Position numbers and translations under genes: made by a program
Part shown: positions 8,949-21,534 of the stretch, one piece after another
How positions within the stretch are numbered: the stretch's first letter is position 1
Layout: each line of letters begins with the position of its first letter
Assembly (NCBI RefSeq): GCF_033568475.1
Contig: NC_133123.1
Location: 157,123,753-157,187,752, forward strand
DNA from: Henckelia pumila
Taxonomy: Eukaryota; Streptophyta; Magnoliopsida; Lamiales; Gesneriaceae
DNA length: 64,000 nt
Direction of reading: 5' to 3'
Notes under the pieces: model-generated
The model's input: the letters and a program-made list of their open reading frames with translations, nothing else
Databases searched by the model: none
What the model was told of the DNA's origin: nothing

Positions 8949-11660
8949 ATGGAGAATGAATCTGAAACTCATATTCAGAAAGGTAATTTTTTACCAAAGC
9001 ATCGTTTTATATTAGTTTCCACACACATTGCACTAAAAATATTACCTTTTATATTATATTTTACTGCTATTTTTTTTTATTTTGTTATTGTAGGTCAGAA
9101 TTTAAATTCTATTGTCATTGTTTCTAGCGATGAAAATGAGACAGACATAAATAAAGGTAAGGTTGAATTAACTTACGAAGTGTATTATGCTTATCATAAA
9201 AAAATAAGAAAGATTTTCATTTTAGTTGTTTCTTGTAATAATATTTGACACTTGTTTGAATTTATTGTAAATGAAAAAGTTGATCTGGCAGCTAATAGTG
9301 AACAAAATATGATACCAGCCAGTGAAGGTAACATTTCTCAAATAAATTAGAAATATTTGGTTCTGGTCAAAACGTATTAGTTTTTATTAATGCTAGATAT
9401 TTGTTTTGAAATTATTACAGATGACAATGCATGTTCTGTTGATATAACTGGATCTCTGATTGGTTTGACGAGAAAAACAATTGATGAAATGTATCAATTG
9501 TATTCCAACCATGCAAGGGCCATTGGTTTTAGTGTTCGTAAATCAACCACCAGGTACTCTAACAATCAAGAAGTTGTAATAGAGAAATATTTTGTGTGTT
9601 CTTGTTGTGGAACGAAGAAATTAAAAGCTTCAAATTCAGATAACTTAAGTGGTGGATCAGTGGGAAAGATAGAAAAAAGATCTTGTCTGACACGAACAGG
9701 ATGTAAAGCTTCATTAAGGGTTAAATTGAATGATGAATGCCTTTATGAAGTTGTGTCCCATGTGATGATACATAATCATCCATTCACTAGGATAGCATGG
9801 AGTCATCATCATCGATCAAAGAGGAGAATTTCAAATGTGAAGGGTAAAGCTATTGAAGATATGATATCTTCTGGGATGAGAGCTACTGATTCTTATCGTT
9901 ATATGGTACATGAAGCTGGGGGAGAGGAAAACGTTGGTCATACTTTGACGGATCACATGAATTTTGTGAACCGTTGGAAAATGAATGCAATAGAGGGAGG
10001 GGATGCACATAAAGTAATTGAAATGTTACAACAAGAAGATGCTAAAGAGAATGACTTTTTTTTCAGAGTCAAATTAGATGATGATGGGAGATTGTGTAAT
10101 GTATTTTGGAGGGACTCGATGATGAAAGAGGATTATGACATATTTGGTGATGTCATGGTTTTTGACACAACTTATCGCACTAATAAGTACAATTTGATTT
10201 GTGCTCCTTTCGTGGGTATCAATCATCATTGGAAAAATGTGATGTTTGGTTGTGCATTTTTATCTGACGAGAAGGTCAAATCATTTCAATGGCTCTTTGA
10301 AGTTTTTAAGAAATCGATGGGAGGCAAATGTCCTGTCAGTTTGTTCACCGACCAAGATCAAGCAATTTCAAATGCAATAGAAAAGGTCAATAAATTTTGA
10401 AATATATTTGTTGAATTTTTATTTTGATGTAGGTTTTTGATGTGAATAACTCATGTGAATATAACAAGTATTTCTTATTTTGAAGTAGGTTTTTCCGGAA
10501 ACAAGACATAGGCTATGCCTTTGGCACCTTCATCAAAATGCTATAAGTAGGTTTGCAAAGTTGAAAAGTCAAAATTCTTTTAAAGATGCATTTAAGAAAT
10601 GCTTGTCAGGTTGTGTTGATGAAAATGAATTTGAAAGCTGTTGGAGTTCTATGATTTCAGACTACAAACTAGAGAATCATCCTTGGTTTAATCGTTTGTA
10701 TGGATTAAAGGAAAAATGGTGCACCGCATTGAGCAAGGATTTATTCTCTGCTGGAATTCTGTCTTCCCAAAGAAGTGAAAGCACTAACCATGCCATTGGA
10801 TTCAGTGCAAAGAAAAACACAAGCTTGACTGACTTTTTTGGAATTTTCAAGGAAATGTTAAAGAATTGGAGGAACAAAGAACAAAAAGATGAATTCCAAT
10901 GTTCAAGATCAATACCTGAATCAGCCTTACCATTGACTGGGATGTTGAAGCATGCTTCTGAGGTATACACATTGACACTTTTTAGAGATTTTGAGGCTGA
11001 ATTTTTTAAATCAATCTCTAGTTCTTCTATTCTTATTCTAGTTGAAGACAAAATGATGGTTTATAATGTTTCATCACACGATAATGACGGCTATCTCATC
11101 GTGTCATATTTGATTGTTTGAGCAATCTAATCACGTGCTCTTGCAAGAAATTTGAAGAGTGTGGCTTCTTGTGCTATCATTGCTTAAGGGTCCTTCATAT
11201 AAATTCGATAGTTACCATACCAGAGTCTTATATTAAGAAAAGATGGACAAAGTTTGCTAAATCAGAAATTTGGGACAAGTTCAATAGTACAGTTGGGAGG
11301 TCAGAGAAGGTTGGGGATTGCATCCCTTGGCGTCATGAAATGGCACGCAAGTATTATAATTTGGTGTTGCAATGTCAAGAAAATAAGGAGGCTCGGATGA
11401 TTGTTGAAGAAGGATACAATAGAGATTCTGTAGCTGTTAATGCTCTGATGAGTTCATTGACTATTACAGAGCAGTCATATACTTCCATTCATTCAAATTC
11501 TTCTCATATTGTTCAAGATCCTACTCATTCTGTTACAAAAGGAAGAAGTCAAAGGATAAAAGGACACTTTCAGAAAAACAAGAAGAAGAAAACGGATGCT
11601 TCAAATTCAATTCAAGCAAAGGAATTTGGTTCCAAGACTCCAAATATTCATTTATTATAG
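8949..11660 (+). pseudogene. FAR1-related (FRS) / mudrA-type transposase, frameshifted
   Basis: Gene model: exons 8949-8982, 9094-9156, 9292-9327, 9421-10385 and 10489-11660, joined by GT-AG introns in one frame through exon 4. The product has a FAR1 WRKY-GCM1 zinc-binding domain (after 'MYQLYSNHARAIGF'; Cys at 'CSCCG' and 'RTGCKA', ending 'HNHPF'). A MULE transposase core follows ('VFDTTYRTN', 'FTDQDQA', then across the last splice 'VFPETRHRLCLWHL'). A SWIM zinc finger comes last, CSC...CYH at about 11136-11180. These are the parts of FHY3/FAR1/FRS and mudrA proteins, which bind DNA in the nucleus. The frame breaks at about 11090-11100, just before SWIM: the upstream frame stops at 11119-11121, while 'FDCLSNLITCSCKKFEE' is in another frame. 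One extra base or a two-base loss would explain it. At about 750 residues the length suits the family. Confidence 0.85.
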
Positions 11661-12534
11661 TGAGATTTTATTGGTCATGTACTTTCTTTTATAATATGAA
11701 TTTTTTTCGATTGTAAATGTTGATTTCTACTTATCTATCTTGCAGGGAGCGTGAGAAGTTCTTGAGACTTGTCAACAAAGAGTTGATTATTTCATTGATT
11801 TTTCAGGTGGACGCTTTATATGTTTTGCTTTCCTTTGGCTAATGTTACAGCACATTCGGATGTTCTTGTAGTTGACATGTCTTATCTGGTTTTATGTTTA
11901 TCTTAACAATAAATTGCTATGGTGCTGAACATTTGGATCTTGTGCAAAGATTCTGGTTTTCACAAAAATTACTTATAAATGCTTGGTGCTTCTATCACTA
12001 CATTCTTTGTATTTGATTTTTACTGTTTATTTCTGACAAGTTTCAGCACCAGAAACATGCTGGTAAAAGTCCAAAAGTATGCATTCCAAGCAGGATTCCC
12101 ATGAAGAATCATAACAGTAGAGTGGTTAGCAGAAGTGCAGCTAATTGATGCAGTGTGTTCATTGGAGAACTACATGATAGATTTTTTCAACTGATATATC
12201 ATGTGGCAAACAGAGTATTCTTTCAATTTTTTTGGAGAAATCTGAGGATTCAATAAGTTAATGAGATCTTTTGAGCATTTAGCTGGACTGGATGAAGAAA
12301 GAAAATATATTAAATCCCTTGATATATATTTTTGGATATTTTTCATGATTTTAAGGATTGTTTGTCTGCATACCTGTGATGATCGCTTAACTTCCACAAA
12401 ACAATGTATTTTTATTAAATTTAATCCCTTATGTTTCATCAAGAACTCAGTGTGCAATGTATTTTTTATTAAAAAAATAATTTTTTTGAATAAATAACTA
12501 ATACTTTTTTTAAAAAAATAAAAACTTTTTGAAA
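11661..12534 (+). other. 3' flank of the FRS-type gene
   Basis: This has several gene-like islands (11745-11808, 12045-12150) separated by T-rich intron-like DNA with AG acceptors ('tcttgcag', 'gtttcag'), so the 3' untranslated region may be spliced. No additional conserved protein segment is recognised. From about 12480 it becomes extremely AT-rich. Confidence 0.4.
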
Positions 12535-13805
12535 GAAAACTGATTTTTTTTCATATTACCATAATTTAGAAGTATTAGTTTTAAGAAAAAAAAACTAATA
12601 CTTCTAATAAAAATATTAATACTTTTCAAACAAAATACTTTTGATCTAAAAAGATATATGTTTATTATTAATATTAATAGCATGTAATTATTATTTCTAT
12701 CAAGAGAGAAATTATTAAAATGTCATTAAGTCGCCAAGAATCTATTTTTTTTTTTCGAATAAGAGCACAATATGAAGAAATTTTTATTTATAAATGTTGC
12801 TCTAAAAAAAATTATTTATAACTATTTTCTGAACCTTATTGATTTTTTTTTTTTGAAAAGTGTGAATTTTTTTTAAGTACTGTTTGCAAACCTCTAAAAA
12901 TTAGTGATTATGAATTTTTTTTCTTAACAATTTTTCAAAAAAAAAGTCCATAATTTTGAATAAAATCTATACAAGGATGTGTATTGATTTTACCTTAATA
13001 AATCGTAATTAAGAGCACTTAACAATTTAAGAACCGGGACCAAATTATAATGCAACATATAATTTTGAATAAAATCAATACATGAATGTGTAAAATCCCC
13101 TTTTGTGGATGGAAAGATGCAGCATATAATTTTAAATAAAATCAATACAATAATGTGAAAAAACTTCTTTAAGGAAAACTGATTTTGTCATATTATCATA
13201 ATTTAGAAGTATTAATTTAGAAGTATTACTTTTAAGAAAAAAACTAATACTTCTGATGAAAATATTAATACTTTTCAAACAAAAATTAATACTTTTGATC
13301 GAAAAAGATATATGCTTATTATTAATATTAATAGCATGGAATTATTATTTCTATCAAGAGAGAAATTATTATTTTTCGAATAAGAGCACTATATGAAGAA
13401 ATTTTTATTTATAAATGTTGCTCTAAAAATTATTTATAACTATTTCCTGAACCATATTGATTTATTTTTTGAAAAGTGAATTGTTTTTAGGTAGTGTTTG
13501 CAAACCTCTAAAAATTAATGATTATGAATTTTTTTTCTTAACAATTTGTCAAAAAAAAAAAGTCCATAATTTTGAATAAAATCTATACAAGGATGTGTAT
13601 TGATTTTACATTAATAAATCATAATTAAGAGCACTTAACAATTTAAGAACCGGAACCAAATTATAATGAAACATATAATTTTGAATAAAATCAATACATG
13701 AATGTGTAAAATCCCCCTTTGTGGATGGGAAGATGCATCATATAATTTTAAATAAAATCAATACAATAATGTGAGAAATCCCCCCTTTGTGGATGGGAAG
13801 ATGCC
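12535..13805. repeat. two ~630-bp tandem copies in the element core
   Basis: The block starting near 12535 ('aaaactgatttttt' ... 'aattattatttctatcaaga' ... 'gtggatggaaagatgcagc') is repeated from about 13168 with high similarity and the same order of landmarks, giving a ~630-bp direct tandem duplication. It lies between the convergent 3' ends of the two genes. Both copies carry the short motif 'taatactttt', which also recurs at 23983-25400. Confidence 0.75.
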
Positions 13806-14071
13806 ACTACAAAAGCAAGAGACATTGCTGCAAATTAACATAATATATTTAACACCACACTATTTATTATCTAACTAAGCCATGGAAGAAAAACACTTGA
13901 TGAAACTTCATTTGAATTAAAATAAAAGTAACTGAGTACTAAAATACTTCAAACCCAAACAACTAAGCTAACTAACTTGCGAATGAATATTAAATTCGAC
14001 ATAAATCTAAACTGCTGGAAATGAAATCTGTTCCACAAGGAAGGAGCTTAATCAAAATAGTCATAAAAACA

Positions 14072-14980
14072 AACTAGTTCATTTCTTTTGTTTCTTTCTC
14101 CTCCTATTTTCTGCTCCATCTCTCTTCAAATCTGAAATCTTGGCTTGAAGTTAAAGCTTTTTTTAGTAGAAATCAAACACTTTTCTCAGCACCTCCAGCC
14201 TCAAATTATTTACCTTGCTAAACACAATGGTTGCACAGATTTCAAAAACTGGAAATACACGTTTCAAAACAGAGACATGAATTTAAAAAAAAAAAAGAGT
14301 AAAAGGTACCATAACAAGGTATAAAAAGATATCAATAAGAACATAATTATTTATCCAACATCCCATACAATATCAAGATTAATATACCGCATAAGATGAC
14401 GGTCAATATCCTCGAAGAAAATTCTAGAAACTCAAATCCAACTGGTATGTCCCTATAGGTGTGATATTCAATCAATTCTTTGAACTACACACACATAAGC
14501 AATTTGTAGAACCATGAGAGAAGGTTAAAAAAAATATAAAAATATGTAGGGGTTCACAGACTTTTCTCCACAACCCACAAAGTAGTAGGCCACCAACATA
14601 TTTGGGCACTGGCAATAGCAAATTATCTTAATCTTAAACAATAAATTCATGATGAACAATAGATAGGCAGGAGAAACAAAAATATGACAACAAAGCCATC
14701 AAGATTTGTCAATCACGACAAAAAGTACAGTCGCATCGAAGAAGCCCTAGAAATTAAGGGGAAAGGAGAAAGAACATAGGGCTTACGATCACGACCACCG
14801 CGAACTAGTTCATTTATTTTGTTTCTTCCTCCTCCTATTTTCTGCTCCATCTCTCTTCAAATCTGAAATCTTGGCTTGAAATTCAGGCTTTTTTTTTTTG
14901 TAGAAATCAAACACTTTGCTCAGCACCTCCAGCCTCAAATTATTTTCCTTGCTAAGCACAATGGTTGCATAGATTTCAGC
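14072..14980 (-). repeat. duplicated last-exon segment of the C48-like gene
   Basis: About 178 bp at 14802-14980 and 14072-14250 are near-identical direct copies ('aactagttcattt' ... 'cagcacctccagcctcaaat' ... 'acaatggttgca'), about 730 bp apart. The 14802 copy keeps the reading frame of the last exon. The 14072 copy has a stop shortly after the shared 'KVFDFY', so it is a decayed duplicate lying downstream. Confidence 0.75.
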
Positions 14981-15533
14981 TCTAATTACTCGTCTTACAG
15001 TAGCCTAGAGTCAATAAAACCAAAAAACAATTAATTATAACTCAGGATTTATAAAGAGAAATTTATTCTACAATCTCATTCAAAATTCCATACCTTTGAC
15101 AAATCTGGAGATGAGTATTACCTCAAAATACTTCATATGATGCATCAAGTACATACCACCATCAACATCTCTCTTTCTTGTTTGCCAACTTAAAGAAACA
15201 TTTTCGAACTCATACATCAAAACCTCATCAGCTTTCACATGATTTTTTTCTTTCAAAAACTTGGACATTTGATTATGCTACAAATTGAAAACATATAAGA
15301 CAATGAAAACGTAAAAGAGATATTTTAGATTTATTAAAATTATATTAGATACTTTACCACTATTTGGGCAGCATGAAAGAAAGAATTTTCATCATCCTTA
15401 TACTTCCTGTTATCCAAATATTGAATTTTTCCTTGGTCCAAGTTTATAGCAACATCAGCAAAGTGATCATCTAAATGGAGTGGTACAAAAATCTATGTTT
15501 CCAAAAAATAATATAACTTCTAATTAGTGAAAC

Positions 15534-15707
15534 TGTTATATATAGATGTAATATAGTTGATTGATTTGATTGTAATTTACCTTTTCTACACTAATCCCTC
15601 TATCCTATAAATAGAGGTGTTTAGTCCATATATTAAAGACTCATCTTCTTCTATTATATTCTCTCTTGTCTTTTATTCTCTCATCTTTCTCTACTAAATT
15701 TATAACA
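15534..15707 (+). repeat. 5' LTR of the nested Copia
   Basis: TGTTATATATAG ... TTTATAACA, 174 bp. It contains a good TATA box, TATAAATA, at 15606-15613. It ends before 'cgttatcagcacgag', the probable primer-binding region. Confidence 0.95.
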
Positions 15708-16478
15708 CGTTATCAGCACGAGTGCTCTAGCTTCAAGGTAGAACTCATAAATAATTTTCATTCGTAATCTTTGTGTGGATGCTCTCGATAAAGTACAATA
15801 TGTAACTTTCATATTGATGCTCTCGAAATAGCACAAATATTATTATTATTATTATTTTTGCCAATAGTTTCAATGATCCGGTAGTAGCAAAATATTAAAA
15901 GTTAATATTGATGCTCTCAAAGTATCTCATATTTTATGTTCATATTATGCTCCTGAAGAAGCATTAATTTTAATTTTATGTTGATGTTCTTGAAGTAACA
16001 CAACATATTTTATTGAAAATCTCGATAGATCTATGGATACAATATAAATATATAAGATTTTCAATATTCCTAAAGAATATTATCCAAAATCTTAAGTTTA
16101 TCAATATTCCCGAAGAATATTGACTTTTATACACTTTTATGCTTGTGTCTTATATTGGGATATTATATTTTTTTATGCATTTATTTTTACTCGATATTAA
16201 TTGATATTTGTTTGTGTGAAGATTTATCATTCTTAGGAAAGTTAATAAATATGATTCCATAATTGTGATTAGATGCTTGTTAACATAATTATATATATAT
16301 ATTGCACGTATATATAATTATTTGTTAACTAATTTTATAACATTGTTCAATAAATTAGTAAATAACATAATTATTTATTTTGTACATTTTTCTACACGTA
16401 TATATTCAATCTGTTATATATATATATATATATAATTTATTATTATCCTTAAATTCGTTTGTTTTTTTTTTAACAGTC
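15708..16478 (+). other. Copia 5' leader
   Basis: AT-rich untranslated leader between the 5' LTR and gag. It contains repeated phrases ('gatgctctcgaaatagcac', 'cccgaagaatattgac') occurring two or three times in slightly changed form. No gene. Confidence 0.6.
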
Positions 16479-17522
16479 GCAACGGCAAACATTACAAAAC
16501 TTGAATTTGAAGCTCTTGACATCAGTGAAAAAAACTATTTGTCATGGATTTTGGATACTGAGGTTCATCTTGTTTCTAAGGATCTTGGAAACACAATAAA
16601 AGAAGAAAATAATGAATCCCCGCAGGATCTTGCAAAATCTCTTATTTTTCTTCGCCACCATCTCGATGATGGATTGAAAGCCGAGTATCTCACTGTGAAG
16701 AACCCACAAGAACTTTGGAAAAATCTTAAAGAAAGGTTTGACCATCAGAGGAGTGTAGTTCTCCCAAGAGCTCGTTATGAGTGGATCCATCTTCGCCTAC
16801 AAGATTTCAAATCTGTAAGCGATTATAACTCCGCATTATTCAAGATTTGTTCAAAGCTCAAACTTTGTGGAGAAAATATTTCTGATCAAGATCTACTTGA
16901 AAAAATTTTCTCCACCTTTCATGCTTCAAATGTGCTCCTGCAGCAGCAATATTGTGAGCGTGGATTTAAAAATTACTCTGAGCTTATTTCCTGTCTACTA
17001 GTTGCTGAACAGAACAATGAATTACTATTGAAAAATCATCAATTACGCCCAACTGGCTCTACACCATTTCCTGAAGCAAATGAAATATCATTCCCTGAAG
17101 TGAATGCCAACTCAACTCAAAATCCCCATATTAGAAGAGGACGTGGGCGTGGTCATGGGCGTGGGCGTGGCCATGGTCAAAACAAAAATTACCAGCAACA
17201 TGATGAAAAGAGACAGAAAACAAACCACCAGCAGTGGAAATCGAATAATGAAGAAGAAAAAGGGAGAAACATGAAAGAGTATGAAGATAAGTGTTTCAAA
17301 TGCGGAATGGAAGGGCATTGGTCTCGTACCTGCCGTACTCCAAAGCATCTTGTGGATCTCTACCAAAATTCGATCAAAGGAAAGAAAAAAATAGAGACAA
17401 ATTTTTCTGATGATGATGGCCCTGTTGATATAACTCACTTGGATGTCTCTGATTTCTTTGCACAACCAGACGGGAATATTGATCATTTGATTGGGGATGG
17501 TGTGCTAGAAAATATAAAGTAA
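16479..17522 (+). CDS. Copia gag polyprotein
   Basis: The frame is open from upstream of 16479 to a TAA at 17520-17522. It shows the Copia UBN2-type gag domain ('LEFEALDISEKNYLSWILD' onward) and, after an arginine/glycine-rich linker, a CCHC zinc knuckle 'CFKCGMEGHWSRTC' that packages RNA. No in-frame ATG precedes the conserved start. The frame begins after 'tttttttttaacag', a good splice acceptor, so either a short upstream exon supplies the ATG or the original ATG is lost. Confidence 0.85.
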   Translation, partial: ATANITKLEFEALDISEKNYLSWILDTEVHLVSKDLGNTIKEENNESPQDLAKSLIFLRHHLDDGLKAEYLTVKNPQELWKNLKERFDHQRSVVLPRARYEWIHLRLQDFKSVSDYNSALFKICSKLKLCGENISDQDLLEKIFSTFHASNVLLQQQYCERGFKNYSELISCLLVAEQNNELLLKNHQLRPTGSTPFPEANEISFPEVNANSTQNPHIRRGRGRGHGRGRGHGQNKNYQQHDEKRQKTNHQQWKSNNEEEKGRNMKEYEDKCFKCGMEGHWSRTCRTPKHLVDLYQNSIKGKKKIETNFSDDDGPVDITHLDVSDFFAQPDGNIDHLIGDGVLENIK

Positions 17523-17749
17523 TCAAGTTCTGCCTTTAATGCTTTCGTGTCCCTAAGATTAGTGCTTTTGGATATCTATGTTTTTTTTCTATAATAGTCA
17601 GATTTATCTTTTTGGTTTTGGTTTTATTCAGTACAATTTTATTTTCAGTTGTAATGGTGGTTAATGTTTTGAGAACTTTATTTAATATAATTTCCTTCTT
17701 ATGAATATTGAAGTTGTAACTTAATCGATTATGCATTTCTTTTAGATTA

Positions 17750-20700
17750 ATGGGAGAATACCAAGACATATGTCTAGCCGATAGTGGTACAACTCACACC
17801 ATCCTTCAAAGTAAAAGGTATTTTTTGAAAATAACATTAGCTGAAAATAATGTTATAACAATATCGGGTGCATCAAAAATTATTGAAGGTCATGGAAAGG
17901 CAAAAATCATTCTGCCAAATGAGACAATTCTATATATTAAAAATGCACTCTACGCTAGCAAATCCAGTAGAAATTTGCTTAGCTTTAAAGATATCCGCAT
18001 AAATGGATATCATATTGAAACATTAAATGTAAACAAGGTTGAATACCTTTGTATTACATCTATGATATGTGGTAAAAAAACATATAAAAGAAAAATTACG
18101 TGCACTCTCTTCTGGGATGTATTGCACAATAATAAAGGCAATTGAGACAAATACAGTCACAAACAAGAAGTTTGTTGACAAGAAAACTTTCATATTATGG
18201 CACGATCGACTTGGTCACCTTGGGAGTTCAATGATGCAAAGAATAATAGATAATTCGCGTGGACATCCCTTAAAAAATCAAAAGGTTCTCCTAAATGGTG
18301 ACTTTTCATGTATGGCTTGTTCACAAGGTAAACTAATTATAAGGCCTTCTCCAACAAAGATTGATGTTGAAATTCCAACATTCTTGGAAAGAATTCATGG
18401 GGATATTTGTGGGCCTATACACCCATCATGTGGTCCATTTCGATACTTTATGGTATTGATTGATGCATCAACTAGGTGGTCACATGTTAGTTTGCTTGCA
18501 ACTCGAAATATAGCTTTTGCAAAGCTACTTGGGCAAATGATTAAACTACGAGCTCAATTCTCTGACCACTCAATTAAGGCAATTCGCCTTGATAATGCTG
18601 CTGAATTTAAATCACAAGCATTTGATGACTTTTGTATGTCAATAGGGACTTCGGTCGAGCATTCAGTAGCCCATGTCCATACACAAAATGGTCTCGCAGA
18701 ATTCTTTATTAAGCGACTGCAATTAATTGCAAGACCGCTACTCATGAAAACAAAACTGCCATCTTCAGCCTGGGGTCATGCTATCATACACGCTGCATCG
18801 TTAATTCGTGTAAGACCAACTAATTACCACCAATATTCACCATTGCAACTTGCATATGGTCAAGAACCTGAAGTTTCTCACATTAGAGTATTTGGTTGTG
18901 CGGTACAAGTACCTATCCCACTTACACAACGAACCAAAATGGGTCTCCAACGTAGACTTGGAATTTATGTGGGGTATGAGTCACCGTCTATCATTAGATA
19001 TTTGGAACCCTTAAAAGGCGACTTGTTTAATGCAAGATTTGCAGATTGCCATTTTGATGAAACAAATTTTCCAACATTGGGTGGAAAAAAATTGTATCCT
19101 GAAGAACAATGAAAAATCTTTTGGAATGAGAAAACATTATCTCATTACGATCCCAGAAACAATCAATGTAAGCAAGAATTTGAAAGAATCATTCACTTGC
19201 AAAGAATTGCAAATCAATTATCTGATGCCTTTGTTAATACAAAAAATGTAACAAAGTCACACATACAAGTAGAAAATACCCTAGTGAAGATCGATGTCCC
19301 TGCAGGACCATATAATACTTTACCCGCAAATGAATCTAAAATACGCCAGAAGCGTGGCCGACCGATTGGTTCAAAGGATACAGTACCCAGAAAAAGAAAG
19401 GTACAAGAAAAACAAGGTTTGAAAACTCTAGAAGAAGAAACCTTACATCAAAATGAAACAGATGTGGATAACGTGATCCATGAAAAATCACAACCACATG
19501 AAAATATTGAGACTTCAACAAATTATTTGATATCTCGTAAAATATGGGATCGCAGAAATACGAACATCGATAATGTGTTCGCACTTAACATGGCTCTTGA
19601 TATCATGCAAGGTATTGATGATCCTGAACCACAATCTGTTAAAGATTGTCAACAAAGAAATGATTGGCCAAAATGGAAGGAAGCTATACAAGCTGAATTA
19701 GATTCTCTAGAAAAACGTAAAGTGTTTGGACCCGTAGTTCAAACACCCAAAAATGTAATCCCCATAGGACACAAATGGGTGTTTGTGCGAAAAAGAAATG
19801 AAAATGGCGAAATTGTAAGATACAAAGCCAGACTTATAGCCCAAGGTGTTTTTCAAAGACCTGGAATCGATTACGAGGAAACATATTCACCTGTGATGGA
19901 GACCACCACTTTTCGATTCTTGATTAGTTTGGTTGTATCAGAAAATTTGGATATGCGACTTATGGATGTGGTCACTGCATATTTATATGGTTCACTTGAT
20001 AGCGACATATACATGAAAATCCCTGAAGGATTTAAACCATCAGAATCAAGTGATACAAATCTCAAGACCATGTTCTCAATTAAATTGCAAAAATCGTTAT
20101 ATGGATTAAAACAATCTGGGCGAATGTGGTACAATCGCCTTAGCAAATATTTACTACAAGAAGGTTATACAAATAATGCTATTTGCCCATGCGTTTTTAC
20201 AAAAAAGACGGATGAGGGTTTTGCAATCGTGGCAGTATATGTAGATGATCTAAATCTTATAGGAACTCCCGAAGAGCTCACTAAAACTGCCAATTATTTA
20301 AAAAGTGAATTTGAGATGAAAGATTTGGGAAAAACAAAGTTTTGTCTCGGATTGCAAATCGAATATTTATCAGAAGGAATATTTGTTCATCAATCTTCAT
20401 ACACAGAGAAAATATTAAAACGCTTTTACATGGACAAATCACATCCATTAGCATCACCAATGGCCGTATGATCACTTGACACTAATAAAGATCCTTTTCG
20501 TCCACTTGAAGATGGAAAAAATATCATTGGTCCTGAAGTACCATATCTTAGTGCAATTGGTGCATTGTCATACCTTGCAAATTGTACTCGACCAGATATA
20601 GCATTTTCTGTCAACCTTCTAGCAAGATATAGTTCTTCTCCAACCCGAAGACATTGGAATTGTGTAAAACATATATTTCGTTACCTTCGTGGTACAACTG

Positions 20701-21239
20701 ACATGGGATTATTTTATTCAAAAAAATCAAATTTCTCTTTAATAGGATATGCATATGCAGGCTATCTTTCAGATCCGCATAAAGCCAAATCCCAAACGGG
20801 TTATGTGTTTACACGAGGGGACACCGCTATTTCATGAAAGTCAACAAAGCAAACTTTGACAGCTACATCATCAAATCACTTTGAAATCATTGCAATGCAT
20901 GAATCAAGTCGAGAATGCATATGGTTGAGATCTATAACTCAACATATTCAAGAATCATGCGGACTACCAACAACGAAAGATAGCTCGACGACTATTTTTG
21001 AAGATAATACTGCTTGCATTGCACAACTAAAAGGAGGGTATATCAAAGGCGATCGAACGAAACACATTTCACCAAAGTTTTTCTACACGCACGAACTTCA
21101 ACAAAAAGGTGATATTGATGTCCAACAAATCCGTTCAAGTGACAATGTAGCTGATTTATTCACAAAGGCATTATCGACATCAACATTCAAGAAATTGGTG
21201 CAAAAGATAGGGATGCATCAATTAAAAGATATTCGGTGA
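17750..21239 (+). pseudogene. Copia pol (PR-IN-RT-RH), frameshifted with three TGA stops
   Basis: The protease motif DSGTTHT is near 17777. The GAG_pre zinc motif ('WHDRLGHLG' ... 'CMACSQGK') and integrase core ('IHGDICGP', 'IRLDNAAEF', 'NGLAEFFIKR') lie at 18190-18720. Reverse transcriptase has 'WVFVRKRNENGE' and YVDDL near 20240, and RNase H has 'FEDNTACI' and 'DLFTKAL'. The PR frame and the rest are offset at a run of seven A's near 18073. In-frame TGA codons at 19110-19112, 20469-20471 and 20835-20837 replace what family comparison suggests were CGA, CGA and TGG. About 230 noncoding bases separate gag and PR. Confidence 0.9.
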
Positions 21240-21364
21240 TTCAAATCAGGGGGAGTATCAATTGTTGTACTCTTTTTCCTTCGTTCAGGTTTTTCCCACT
21301 GGGTTTTACTGACAAGGTTTTAACGAGGCAACATTGGACTCTCTATCAATCATCTAAGGGGGAG

Positions 21365-21534
21365 TGTTATATATAGATGTAATATAGTTGATTGATTTGA
21401 TTGTAATTTACCTTTTCTACACTAATCCCTCTACCCTATAAAGGTGTTTAGTCCATATATTAAAGACTCATCTTCTTCTATTATATTCTCTCTTGTCTTT
21501 TATTCTCTCATCTTTCTCTACTAAATTTATAACA
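21365..21534 (+). repeat. 3' LTR of the nested Copia
   Basis: 170 bp. Relative to the 5' LTR it has one T-to-C change and a 4-bp deletion abutting the TATA box (TATAAAGG instead of TATAAATA). Confidence 0.95.

Larger units (their letters stand above)
15534..21534 (+). mobile_element. complete Copia retrotransposon inside the protease-gene intron
   Basis: Two LTRs of 174 and 170 bp, both TG...CA, are flanked by a perfect 5-bp duplication GAAAC (15529-15533, 21535-21539). Between them lie gag, protease, integrase, reverse transcriptase and RNase H in Copia order, and a polypurine tract (aagggggag) directly precedes the 3' LTR. The LTRs differ by one substitution and one 4-bp indel, so insertion was recent. 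Despite this, the pol frame carries several stops and one frameshift. The element runs antisense to the protease gene, in an intron between the exons ending at 21589 and starting at 15492. Confidence 0.95.
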
